Assembly: GCA_022769125.1 (NCBI GenBank)
Contig: JALEKN010000020.1
Coordinates: forward strand, 1 to 48,010
Source of the DNA: Agathobacter sp.
Lineage (GTDB): Bacteria > Bacillota > Clostridia > Lachnospirales > Lachnospiraceae
Reading direction: 5' to 3'
DNA length: 48,010 nucleotides
The notes below the pieces were generated by a model. The model was not told the DNA's origin and made no database searches. It saw only the letters and a list, made by a program, of their open reading frames with translations. This document shows, piece by piece, positions 36,375-44,524 of the stretch. Each line of letters starts with the position of its first letter. Within the stretch, counting starts at the first letter, position 1. The position numbers and the translations under genes are program-made.

Positions 36375-37706
36375 ATGGCATTAGAAGAACTTTATACTTA
36401 CGCGGCATCCAAGCAGAAGCAGTGCATTACCAATGATACCATATCCGATACCCTTTTTAAGGAGTATGGTGTAAACCGTGGACTCAGAGATGTAAATGGA
36501 AAGGGCGTATTGACCGGACTTACCAGAATATCCAAAATCGTGTCTTTTAAAGAGGAAGATGGAAAGAATGTTCCTTGTGACGGAGAACTCTGGTATCGCG
36601 GATACAATGTAAAAACATTGATCGAGGGCATTGAACCAGATCAATTTGGGTTTGAAAAGACGGCTTACCTTCTATTGTTCGGGGAACTGCCATCGAAGGA
36701 GGAAGAAAAGACTTTTGCGGAGATACTTGGCAATTGCCGCACACTTCCGACTAACTTTACCAGAGACGTTATCATGAAAGCACCATCGAAGGATATTATG
36801 AATTCAATGACGCGCAGTATTTTGACACTTGCGTCTTATGATGAGAACACATCCGTTGGTACGATCGATAATTGCATCCGGCAGTGTATCCAGCTGATCG
36901 CGGAGTTCCCGATGCTTGCTGTATATGGGTACCATGCTTATAATCATTATGAAAATGATTCCAGCATGTATATCCACCGCCCGGATCCTCAGCTTTCCAC
37001 AGCAGAAAATTTCCTGCGTATGCTGCGTCCGGACAATAAATATGATCCGCTGGAGGCAAAGGTACTTGATGTCGCGCTGATGCTTCATATGGAGCATGGC
37101 GGTGGCAACAACTCGACATTTACAACACGAGTGGTCACTTCTGCCGGAACAGATACATATTCTGCGATCGCAGCCGCAATGTCATCCTTAAAAGGACCAA
37201 AGCATGGTGGTGCTAACATTAAGGTTATGGAGATGATGGAGAACATCCGGGCCAATATCCGGGATTGGGACGACAGAGATGAAGTCAAGGCATATCTGGC
37301 GCGCATGCTCGATGGTGAGGTATTTGACAAAAAGGGGTTAATCTACGGAATGGGACACGCGGTATATTCAATTTCCGACCCGCGTGAACGCGTATTCCGC
37401 GGTTATGTGGAGAAGCTTGCGGTAGACAAAGGAAGACAGAAGGATCTTAGATTGTACAATGCAATTGAGGAACTGGCCCCGGAACTGATCGGGGAGAAGC
37501 GTAAGATCTTTAAGGGTGTCAGCCCGAATGTCGACTTTTACAGTGGGTTTGTATATGAAATGCTTGGCATCCCGATGGAATTGTACACGCCGCTATTTGC
37601 AATCGCGAGAATCGTTGGCTGGAGTGCGCACCGTCTGGAGGAGATGGTCGGCATGAACAAGATCATCCGTCCGGCATATAAGAGCGTTATGGAAGAATTG
37701 GAATAG
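36375..37706 (+). CDS. gltA: Citrate synthase
   Basis: This 443-residue enzyme condenses oxaloacetate and acetyl-CoA to citrate. Recognisable parts are the substrate region LHMEHGGGNNSTFTTRVV (one catalytic His), GPKHGGANIKVMEMM, YGMGHAVYSISDPRE (second His) and the Asp region GVSPNVDFYSGFVYEMLGIP. It is the longer clostridial type with an N-terminal extension; a 2-methylcitrate activity is not excluded. GGGGGAATG lies before the start. ArgJ follows after 16 bases, so both genes probably share a transcript and supply carbon toward 2-oxoglutarate, glutamate and arginine. Confidence 0.94.
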   Translation: MALEELYTYAASKQKQCITNDTISDTLFKEYGVNRGLRDVNGKGVLTGLTRISKIVSFKEEDGKNVPCDGELWYRGYNVKTLIEGIEPDQFGFEKTAYLLLFGELPSKEEEKTFAEILGNCRTLPTNFTRDVIMKAPSKDIMNSMTRSILTLASYDENTSVGTIDNCIRQCIQLIAEFPMLAVYGYHAYNHYENDSSMYIHRPDPQLSTAENFLRMLRPDNKYDPLEAKVLDVALMLHMEHGGGNNSTFTTRVVTSAGTDTYSAIAAAMSSLKGPKHGGANIKVMEMMENIRANIRDWDDRDEVKAYLARMLDGEVFDKKGLIYGMGHAVYSISDPRERVFRGYVEKLAVDKGRQKDLRLYNAIEELAPELIGEKRKIFKGVSPNVDFYSGFVYEMLGIPMELYTPLFAIARIVGWSAHRLEEMVGMNKIIRPAYKSVMEELE

Positions 37707-37722
37707 AAAAGAGGAAGAAGCT

Positions 37723-38958
37723 ATGGCAGAGGAATTTACAAAAGTTGACGGTGGTGTGTGTGCGGCAAAGGGATTTGCAGCAGCAAGCTGCGAGGCAAAT
37801 ATTAAATATAAGAACAGAACCGATATGGCAATGGTCTTTTCCGAGACACCATGTGAGTGTGCAGGTACTTTTACCAGCAATGTGGTCAAGGCAGCCTGTG
37901 TACAATGGGATCAGAAGATCGTTGCATCCGGAAAACCGCTTCATGCAGTTGTTGTCAATTCGGGAATCGCAAACGCATGTACCGGGCAGGAAGGGTTTGA
38001 TGCCTGTGAGGCTACCGCACGTGCAGTGGAGGCTGCGCTGGGCGTTGGCTATGACTCTGTTGCAGTAGCTTCTACCGGCGTAATCGGCATGCAGCTTCCG
38101 GTCGACAAACTTGTATCTGGTGTCAAGAAGATGAGTGGGGCACTTGAAGCGTCCAATGCAGCTGGAACCGCCGCAGCAAAGGCAATTATGACCACGGACA
38201 CCATTCATAAGGAGGTTGCCGTTACCTTTACCGCAAAGGGAAAGAGTGTTACTCTCGGCGGCATGAGCAAGGGCTCCGGCATGATTCACCCTAACATGTG
38301 CACTATGCTGGCATTTCTTACTACAGATCTGGCAATCGAGAAGGCACTTCTTCAGGAGGCTTTGAGTGAGGTAGTGAAGGATACGTTCAACATGATTACG
38401 GTAGATGGGGACACTTCTACGAACGATACCCTGATTCTGATGGCAAACGGTCTTGCAGAGAATGACAAGATCACATCCAAAGATGAGGATTACGAGACAT
38501 TTAAAGCTGCCCTGTTTTTTGTATGCAGATATCTGGCCCGCAAGATGGCCGGGGATGGCGAGGGTGCAAGCAAGCTGTTCGAGGCAAAGGTTGTAAACGC
38601 GAAGAGCAAAGAAGATGCAAGAACACTTTCACGTGCTATTGTTGCTTCTAATCTCTCAAAGGCAGCTATCTATGGCTGCGATGCAAACTTTGGACGTTTT
38701 CTGTGTGCGATGGGATACTCCGGAGCGTTATTCGACCAGAATGATGTGGAGCTTTTCTTCGAGAGTGCCAACGGAAGAGTTCAGGTTTTTGACAAGGGAA
38801 TTCCGCTTACATTCGATGAGGAGCTTGCAGCGAATATCCTTGCCGCTTCTGAGGTCACAATACTTGTTGACATGCATGAGGGAGATGCAGAGGCTACTGC
38901 ATGGGGCTGCGATCTGACATATGATTATGTAAAAATCAATGCGGACTATCGAAGCTGA
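37723..38958 (+). CDS. argJ: Bifunctional glutamate N-acetyltransferase / ornithine acetyltransferase
   Basis: This 411-residue protein transfers acetyl groups between N-acetylornithine and glutamate in arginine synthesis. The self-cleavage and nucleophile region reads KGSGMIHPNMCTMLAF with T194 as nucleophile; the residue before it is Cys where Ala is common. The chain should cut itself before T194 into alpha and beta subunits. VVVNSGIANACTG and the C-terminal DLTYDYVKINADY are also typical. It stands apart from other arg genes, paired instead with citrate synthase. AGAGGAAG lies before the ATG. Confidence 0.96.
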   Translation: MAEEFTKVDGGVCAAKGFAAASCEANIKYKNRTDMAMVFSETPCECAGTFTSNVVKAACVQWDQKIVASGKPLHAVVVNSGIANACTGQEGFDACEATARAVEAALGVGYDSVAVASTGVIGMQLPVDKLVSGVKKMSGALEASNAAGTAAAKAIMTTDTIHKEVAVTFTAKGKSVTLGGMSKGSGMIHPNMCTMLAFLTTDLAIEKALLQEALSEVVKDTFNMITVDGDTSTNDTLILMANGLAENDKITSKDEDYETFKAALFFVCRYLARKMAGDGEGASKLFEAKVVNAKSKEDARTLSRAIVASNLSKAAIYGCDANFGRFLCAMGYSGALFDQNDVELFFESANGRVQVFDKGIPLTFDEELAANILAASEVTILVDMHEGDAEATAWGCDLTYDYVKINADYRS

Positions 38959-38961
38959 TTG

Positions 38962-38990
38962 TTGACAAACAATCTTTCAAGTGATAGACT
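38962..38990 (+). promoter_or_regulatory. Promoter upstream of the Lrp/AsnC gene
   Basis: TTGACA (38962-38967) and TAGACT (38985-38990) have a 17-base spacer. The -35 follows the argJ stop by 3 bases. Confidence 0.55.
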
Positions 38991-38992
38991 TC

Positions 38993-39016
38993 ATTTAGTT
39001 AGAAAATTAACTAAAT
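38993..39016. promoter_or_regulatory. Operator-like inverted repeat ATTTAGTTA-N6-TAACTAAAT
   Basis: Nine-base arms separated by GAAAAT lie exactly at the expected start of transcription from the promoter at 38962. A regulator bound here would block transcription. The neighbouring Lrp/AsnC gene product or an unseen MarR-type protein could bind it. Confidence 0.55.
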
Positions 39017-39036
39017 AGTGAATAATATGAATGAAC

Positions 39037-39082
39037 AAAGACGTTCAGCTATGACTTTATGTCATGCTGGGCGTCTTTTTTT
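39037..39082 (+). terminator. Terminator between argJ and the Lrp/AsnC gene
   Basis: A long stem from AAAGACG through TTCAGC and ATGAC pairs with GTCAT, GCTGGG and CGTCTTT (39037-39078) and is followed by T residues. It ends argJ transcripts, but it also lies downstream of the promoter at 38962, so it could attenuate the next gene. Confidence 0.8.
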
Positions 39083-39135
39083 AACTTTATAAAAATCTTT
39101 CTTTATAAATTATGTTTGAAAATGGAGGATAGGAT

Positions 39136-39591
39136 ATGAAGCAGGGACTTGATGCAGTAGATGAAAAGATCATAGAGATTTTGCAGGAGAATGCGAGAAC
39201 TTCCATTAAAGATATTGCATCACAGGTGTTCTTGTCATCTCCGGCTGTTACGGCGAGAATGGAGCGCCTGGAAAAGCGCGGCGTTGTGATGGGCTATCAT
39301 GCGCATGTCGATCCGGAGGCGTTCGGCTACCGCATCAAGGCATTTATCAGCCTTGAGATGGAGCCGATGCAAAAGCAGGAGTTCTATCCGTTCATTGAGA
39401 CAGTTCCGAATGTTATCGAATGCAATTGCGTGACCGGAGAGTATTCGATGCTGATCGAGGTAGCATTCTGGAGTACAACAGAGCTGGACGAGTTCATCAA
39501 TCAGTTACAGAGATTCGGGAAAACTCGTACCCAGATCGTCTTTTCAACGGTTGTAGATCACCGCAATCCACCGGCAAAGAGCCCGGCATAA
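39136..39591 (+). CDS. Lrp/AsnC family transcriptional regulator
   Basis: This 151-residue protein has an N-terminal winged helix-turn-helix (DAVDEKIIEILQENARTS, then IASQVFLSSPAVTARMERLE). The C-terminal RAM ligand-binding domain runs from about residue 70 to 145 (IKAFISLEM, VIECNCVTGEYSMLIEVAF). Such proteins form octamers and respond to amino acids. Context beside argJ suggests an amino-acid signal, but no target is proven. GGAGG lies before the ATG. Confidence 0.93.
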   Translation: MKQGLDAVDEKIIEILQENARTSIKDIASQVFLSSPAVTARMERLEKRGVVMGYHAHVDPEAFGYRIKAFISLEMEPMQKQEFYPFIETVPNVIECNCVTGEYSMLIEVAFWSTTELDEFINQLQRFGKTRTQIVFSTVVDHRNPPAKSPA

Positions 39592-39599
39592 AATATACC

Positions 39600-39628
39600 T
39601 TGCAATCTCCGGAAAACATGTGTAAAAT
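39600..39628 (+). promoter_or_regulatory. Promoter of the small membrane protein gene
   Basis: TTGCAA (39600-39605) and TAAAAT (39623-39628) have a 17-base spacer. Confidence 0.6.
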
Positions 39629-39665
39629 AAATACATTGAGTTTGTTACATTAAGGAGATTATATC

Positions 39666-39902
39666 ATGAGTCAGGCAAAGGTTGATCAATATAAAAAGGA
39701 CAAGGCAAATCGTAAAAAGACGGTTGCAAAGGAACGTTTCCAGCGCAAGATGGGAGCAGTTATCGGCTGGGTTGTTGCTATTGCAATTGTTGTGTGGGCC
39801 GGTGTGAGCGGATACAACTTCTATGAGAATTCCCGCCCGGAGAAGAATTACACGGTAGACACTTCTGCAATTTCTGATTATCTTGGCACATTTGAAAACT
39901 AA
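39666..39902 (+). CDS. Small single-pass membrane protein, unknown function
   Basis: This 78-residue protein has a strongly basic N-terminus (about 28 residues, rich in Lys and Arg), one membrane helix (about 30-50, GAVIGWVVAIAIVVWAGVSGY), and a short acidic tail outside. It has its own promoter, a good ribosome site (AAGGAG) and a strong terminator, so it is a real gene. I recognise no family. The basic N-terminus would lie in the cytosol. Confidence 0.8.
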   Translation: MSQAKVDQYKKDKANRKKTVAKERFQRKMGAVIGWVVAIAIVVWAGVSGYNFYENSRPEKNYTVDTSAISDYLGTFEN

Positions 39903-39913
39903 ACAGACATATG

Positions 39914-39949
39914 AAGGCCCTGCATGAAGACATGCAGGGCCTTTTTTTT
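39914..39949 (+). terminator. Terminator after the small membrane protein gene
   Basis: A 13-base-pair perfect stem AAGGCCCTGCATG / CATGCAGGGCCTT with loop AAGA is followed by a run of T. Confidence 0.93.
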
Positions 39950-40026
39950 GAATGTATAGGAAAGTGATTTCCCTCTATAAATTAAAATACTGCGTTGATA
40001 AAAATTCTCAATAGCATCAACTGCAC

Positions 40027-40080
40027 TTGTATCTCGAAGTGACTATGTTATAATTTTCACAAGTTAGCAATAACTAACTT
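40027..40080 (+). promoter_or_regulatory. Promoter and operator-like repeat of the ABC transporter genes
   Basis: TTGTAT (40027-40032) and the extended -10 TGTTATAAT (40046-40054) have a 16-base spacer. AAGTTAG-CAATAA-CTAACTT (40061-40080) covers the transcription start. This repeat resembles the one at 38993 (AGTTAG...AACTAA), hinting at a common MarR-like regulator not encoded in the window. Confidence 0.6.
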
Positions 40081-40110
40081 AAAAAATATGATATAGGAAA
40101 AGGGGATCGT

Positions 40111-40827
40111 ATGTCAGAGGAAGAAAAAAGATTTTTGGAAATTGTTGATTTAAAAAAAGGATTTGGGAGTGGAGAAACAAGACAGGAAGTACTTCGCGGG
40201 ATGAACTTTTCGGTGGCAAAAGGAGAGTTTTGTGTTCTGCTTGGACCGTCCGGCTCTGGTAAATCTACGTTGCTTAATATCATCGGAGGAATTGACAGCG
40301 CAGATTCCGGATATATCTCAATCAATGGGGATAAGCTCGAGGATATGAGTGAGAAGAAGCTGACGCAGTATCGCAGAAAGCATCTCGGATATGTTTTCCA
40401 GATGTACAACCTGATCAGCAATCTGAATGTGAAGGAGAACATTGAGGTCGGGGCGTATCTTTCAGATAACGCGCTTGATATTGATGATCTGCTTCATACA
40501 TTGGGACTTTTTGAACACCGCTACAAACTGCCAAATCAACTATCCGGCGGGCAGCAGCAGCGCGTATCTATCGGCCGCGCGATTGTAAAGAATCCGGATA
40601 TTCTGCTTTGCGATGAGCCAACGGAAGCATTGGATTACAACACATCTAAAGAAATCTTAAATCTGATCGAGGATGTAAACAAAAAATATGGAAACACAAT
40701 CATCATGGTAACACACAACGAGGCAATCAAGAATATGGCGGACCATGTGATCAAACTTCGTGACGGAGCGGTGCGCCACAACGAGAAAAACGAAAACAAG
40801 GTTTCAGCAGCAGATCTTGAGTGGTAA
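40111..40827 (+). CDS. ABC transporter ATP-binding protein, MacB/LolD type
   Basis: This 238-residue ATPase has Walker A GPSGSGKST, Q-loop YVFQMYNL, signature LSGGQQQRV and Walker B ILLCDEPTEALD, with the N-terminal LKKGFGSGETRQEVLRG of the MacB/LolD/YxdL group. These ATPases work with FtsX-type permeases in efflux, peptide resistance or cell-surface tasks by mechanotransmission. The partner permease follows at once (overlap or 5 bases) but is broken. The ribosome site is AAAAGGGG. Confidence 0.95.
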   Translation: MSEEEKRFLEIVDLKKGFGSGETRQEVLRGMNFSVAKGEFCVLLGPSGSGKSTLLNIIGGIDSADSGYISINGDKLEDMSEKKLTQYRRKHLGYVFQMYNLISNLNVKENIEVGAYLSDNALDIDDLLHTLGLFEHRYKLPNQLSGGQQQRVSIGRAIVKNPDILLCDEPTEALDYNTSKEILNLIEDVNKKYGNTIIMVTHNEAIKNMADHVIKLRDGAVRHNEKNENKVSAADLEW

Positions 40828-42584
40828 GGAGCGTGGCAGTTATAAAAAAGAAGATAAAAAACCCGCTTATAAAACGTATTCCACGGGAACTGCTCGGCGA
40901 TTGGAAGAAATATCTGGTAGTTGCCCTGTTTCTCATCCTGACCATAGGATTTGTTTCCAGTATGTATGTTGCTAATGAAAGTATGCTGATTGCTGCGGAT
41001 GAAGGTGTAACGAAATACAAACTCGAGGACGGACACTTTGAACTGAACAAAAAGGCAGATGAAACGTTACTTACAGCGATTGGGACGGGAACCAAGGCAG
41101 ACGTCAAGCAGTACTATCTTGATAAAGCGAAGAAAGAATTGGATGAGAAATTCGATGATGAATTTGAAAAGGAGTTTACGGACAAATTCAACGCGGAGTT
41201 TGATGATAAATTCAAAGACAAATTTGATACAGAATTTCAGGCAAAATTCGATGAGCAGTTTGATGCTATGGTTAAGCAGCAATTTGATGCGAATTTCGGT
41301 GATCAGTTTGACACAATGTTTGCAGCGCAGGTGAAACAGACGCTTCTTGCACAGGGATTAGATGAAGCAAGCGCGGATGCTATGCTTGAGAGTGCAGTCG
41401 CACAGGCAAAGCAGGACGGAACGTATCAGAGTGCGTATGATACGGCATATGAATCTGCCTATGATGAAGCGTATGCTGCTACAAAGCAGGAAAATTACCA
41501 GAGTGCGTATGATGAGGCATATGAGGAAGCTTTCCAGCCTGCTTACGACGAAGCCTATGACACTGCTTATCAGGAAGCTTACGACGAAGCATACCCGAAA
41601 GCCTATGACGAGGCGTGGGATAAGATTGTAGATGAAGTTAATGAAAAATATGCCGATGCGGAAGAAAAATATGAATTGAATGATCCTGATTTTCAGACAG
41701 TTCCGGTAAAGGTCTATGAGAATTTCTTCCGCAATGAGGAGGAAGACTATAACAATGATGGGGAAGTGGATGGAACGATCCGTGTCTATGCCCAGAATGA
41801 CGATGTAGATCTTGCCTGTCTGCTCGAAGGAAATTTTCCGGAGAAATCGGATGAAATAGCAATTGACCGTATGCATGCAGACAATATCGGGGTTAAGGTC
41901 GGAGATACGATTTCAGTAAGCGGGCAGCAGTTCAAAGTCGTCGGATTGATTGCCTATGTCAACTATGCTACTTTGCATGAGAAGGCAACGGATCTGATGT
42001 TTGATGCAATCAAATTTGATGTTGCAATGGTGACACCGGAGGTTTTTGACAACTTACAGAAATCAGTCCACTATTCCTATGCATGGAATTATGAACATGA
42101 GCCTGCGGATGAGGTGGAGCAGAAGAAATTATCGGATGATTTTATGAAGGCACTTCTCACACAGGTTGTATGTGATGACAAAGAAATTGAGGATTATCTT
42201 CCACGTTATGCCAACCCGGCAATTAATTTTGCAACGGAGGATATGGGATCGGATAAGGCGATGGGCGGGGTACTGCTTGACATTCTGATCGTGATCATTG
42301 CTTTTATTTTTGCGGTTACTATCAGCAACACGATTGTGAAAGAGGCATCCACGATCGGAACGCTCCGGGCATCCGGTTATACAAGGGGCGAATTGGTAAG
42401 GCATTACATTTCGATGCCGGTGATCGTGACACTTCTTGCGGCGATTATTGGAAACATTCTCGGATATACGGTATTTAAAAATGTCGTGGTTGGCATGTAT
42501 TACAACAGCTACAGCCTGCCACATACCAGACGGTATGGAATCCGGATGCGTTTTTCAAGACAACCGTTATTCCGGTTGCACTGA
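40821..42584 (+). pseudogene. FtsX/MacB-type permease, N-terminal fragment (frameshifted)
   Basis: This frame encodes the first membrane helix (about 31-50), a large extracellular region with periodic aromatic repeats (111-266) and a MacB-type periplasmic core (VKVYENFF, VGDTISVSGQQFKVVGLI). Two further helices of the FtsX domain follow (LLDILIVIIAFIFAV, MPVIVTLLAAIIGNILGYTVF). Near 42520 the coding sense moves to another frame: after SLP the protein should continue TYQTVWNPDAFF, which fits loss of one base. The last 20 residues before the stop at 42584 are therefore not native. The GTG at 40821 overlaps the ATPase gene; GTG 40833 is an alternative start. Confidence 0.75.
41151..41618 (+). 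repeat. Period-four aromatic repeats inside the permease
   Basis: Residues 111-167 carry Phe at every fourth position (14 of 15), and residues 202-266 carry Tyr, Phe or Trp at every fourth position (16 of 17), mostly as AYDE-like units. The DNA shows an imperfect 12-base period. The stretch is highly acidic and likely alpha-helical, standing outside the membrane. Confidence 0.85.
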
Positions 42585-43192
42585 TGCTTGTAGTCAATCT
42601 TATTGTTATTATTAAAATGATGCACCATACGCCGTTGCAGTTTTTGCGTCATGACCTGAAAAAAACAAAACGCAAGAAAGCGATGCGCCTTCCAAGATGG
42701 AGCTTCTTAAGCCGATTCCGTCTGCGCATCATGTTCCAGAATGTGTCCAATTACCTGATCCTTTTTGTGGGAATCTGGTTTATCGCAATCATGCTGGCAA
42801 TGGCGGTGGGTATGCCGGAAACATTGGATTATTATAAGTCCAATGTTTCCAATATGATGTTTACGAATTACCAATATGTACTGAAATCCTACGAGGATGA
42901 GGATGGAAACGTTATTACGACGAAAAACACTGATGCAGAAAAATTCAATATGACATCGCTGCAACATAAAGGCGATTCATTGGATGAAGAAGTTTCGGTA
43001 TATGGAGTTGAGCCGGATAGCCGGTATGTAAAGATCGATAACCTGTCTGCACTCGGAGACAATGAAGTGTATGTATCAGCTTCCTATGCGGATAAATACA
43101 GCCTGCAGGTGGGAGATACCGCAGTCCTTGACGCAAAATATGAGAACAGGCAGTATGAGTTTAAAGTCGCAGGATTCTATGATAAATGCTAG
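42523..43192 (+). pseudogene. FtsX/MacB-type permease, middle fragment ending in an in-frame TAG
   Basis: It continues the permease in the shifted frame: end of one helix (VIPVALMLVVNLIVIIK), the cytoplasmic segment (PLQFLRHDLKKTKRKKAMRLP), the next helix (YLILFVGIWFIAIMLAMAV) and the second extracellular core domain. It then reaches a TAG at 43190-43192 after FYDKC. The frame stays open after the TAG and continues with sensible permease sequence, so this is a nonsense mutation rather than a natural end. The first ATG available for separate translation is 42584. Confidence 0.75.
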
Positions 43193-43771
43193 ACATTAGC
43201 GGTATTCATGTCAAATGAGAGCTATTGCAAGGTGTTTGATACAGACAGTGATGCTTTTACCGGTTATTTGTCAGATTCTGAGATCACGGATATTGATGAG
43301 GACAATATTGCGACCGTCATCACCGAGCATGACATTACCAAAATGTGTGACCAGATGGATCATTCGATGGGCTCATACATGACGTATTTCCAATATCTGT
43401 GCATCATTCTGTCAGCGGTACTAATCTATCTGCTTACCAAGCCTATCATTGAGAAGAATGAGAACGCAATTTCCATGACGATGATTCTTGGTTATGAGAA
43501 TCGGGAGATTGCAAGCCTGTATCTGCTCTCCACGACGATTGTACTTCTTGTAATTGATCTGATCAGTGTAATTTTAGGCGGAATAATTATGAAGACAGTA
43601 TGGCGGATCATGCTGTTCTCCTACAGTGGATGGTACGCATTCCGCTTGAGCACAACCGGCTATGTGAAAATGTACCTGTTCATATTGATTGGATATCTGC
43701 TTGTCATGGGATTGGATTTCGCAAGAATCAAGAGAATCCCGATGGAGCAGGCACTAAAGAATGTGGAATAG
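43193..43771 (+). pseudogene. FtsX/MacB-type permease, C-terminal fragment
   Basis: It directly follows the TAG in the same frame. It holds the end of the second extracellular domain and the last three helices of the FtsX permease (YLCIILSAVLIYLLTKP, LSTTIVLLVIDLISVILGG, YLFILIGYLLVMGL), ending IPMEQALKNVE as FtsX permeases do. An ATG at 43208 could start a separate product, but without a ribosome site or complete fold it is unlikely to work. With the other two pieces it once made one permease of about 980 residues. Confidence 0.75.
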
Positions 43772-43773
43772 AC

Positions 43774-43806
43774 AAAAGGGGCACCTCAGATGGGGTGCTC
43801 CTTTTT
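43774..43806 (+). terminator. Terminator after the permease
   Basis: A 12-base-pair stem AAAAGGGGCACC / GGTGCTCCTTTT (one G-U pair) with an 8-base loop is followed by T. Confidence 0.85.
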
Positions 43807-43863
43807 AGTTTGGCAGCGCATGGGGCTGACGGATTAAGGGAAGCAATAAAAATGTCTGGTTAA

Positions 43864-43893
43864 TTGTACACAAATACGATAGAATAATATAAT
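43864..43893 (+). promoter_or_regulatory. Promoter of the membrane protease module
   Basis: TTGTAC (43864-43869) and TATAAT (43888-43893) have an 18-base spacer, followed by GGAGG and the ATG at 43913. Confidence 0.55.
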
Positions 43894-43912
43894 TAGTTAT
43901 GGAGGTGGAAAA

Positions 43913-44524
43913 ATGTTTAAAGTAAAGCAAAATAGGGATAATAGTGCACCCTTGAAATCAAATTGCATTGCAAGTGAAACTATGACATTAGAGCAGACAA
44001 GTATTCCCATTAAAAAGAAGTGGGGAACCGGAGGCTTCGGAGTGCTGTTCTCGGGGATCTTTGGTCTGCTGCTGACGGTTTCTATTACACTGTTCATACT
44101 TCTATTATTTATTGGCGCCTTAAGTGAAAATGCAACAATCCCGGATATTGGTTTTATTACCGGTGACTGGCTTGCAGTATTCCTTAATACATGGTATTCA
44201 TTCGTCCTTGGTGGAATCATGATGCTGATTCCATTGCTGGTTATTATTTTTATCAACGTTCACCGTATAAGGAGAGCTTTTCTGGATATCGGCTGTTCTG
44301 CAATTGTATCGGCGGTATTTAATATTGTGACTGCCGGGGTTGCCGCACAGATCATAAGAGTATTTTCAGGCGACTGGCAGGATGTTTTGATTAATACCAC
44401 TGTGGCATATAGAAGCTATAGCATTATATGTGCGTCGGGTCTGGTTATAATTGGGGTAACCTGTCTATCAATCTATTCCTGCATAGTTGTGATAAAGGGA
44501 GGCAGATATGAAAAAGTCAAGTAA
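43913..44524 (+). CDS. Four-helix membrane protein, partner of the subtilase-VWA gene
   Basis: This 203-residue protein has a polar N-terminal tail of about 40 residues and four membrane helices (about 44-69, 92-114, 128-150 and 170-195). I recognise no family. It overlaps the start of the subtilase-VWA gene by 17 bases, so the two are translated together and probably act together in the membrane. The DNA is richer in A and T than the housekeeping genes, as is the next gene. Confidence 0.8.
   Translation: MFKVKQNRDNSAPLKSNCIASETMTLEQTSIPIKKKWGTGGFGVLFSGIFGLLLTVSITLFILLLFIGALSENATIPDIGFITGDWLAVFLNTWYSFVLGGIMMLIPLLVIIFINVHRIRRAFLDIGCSAIVSAVFNIVTAGVAAQIIRVFSGDWQDVLINTTVAYRSYSIICASGLVIIGVTCLSIYSCIVVIKGGRYEKVK

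Noticed and set aside
41358..41876. Long minus-strand open frame opposite the permease repeats
   Set aside because: It is a mirror of the repetitive AYDE-coding DNA, gives Ile/Phe/Arg-rich low-complexity protein and has no ribosome site.
42500..42600. Programmed frameshift in the permease gene
   Set aside because: No slippery heptamer or stimulatory structure is seen at the switch point, and a second lesion (TAG) follows, so mutation is simpler.
43190..43192. TAG read as pyrrolysine or a suppressed codon
   Set aside because: The gene is already frameshifted upstream and no pyl genes are visible; a nonsense mutation is the plain explanation.
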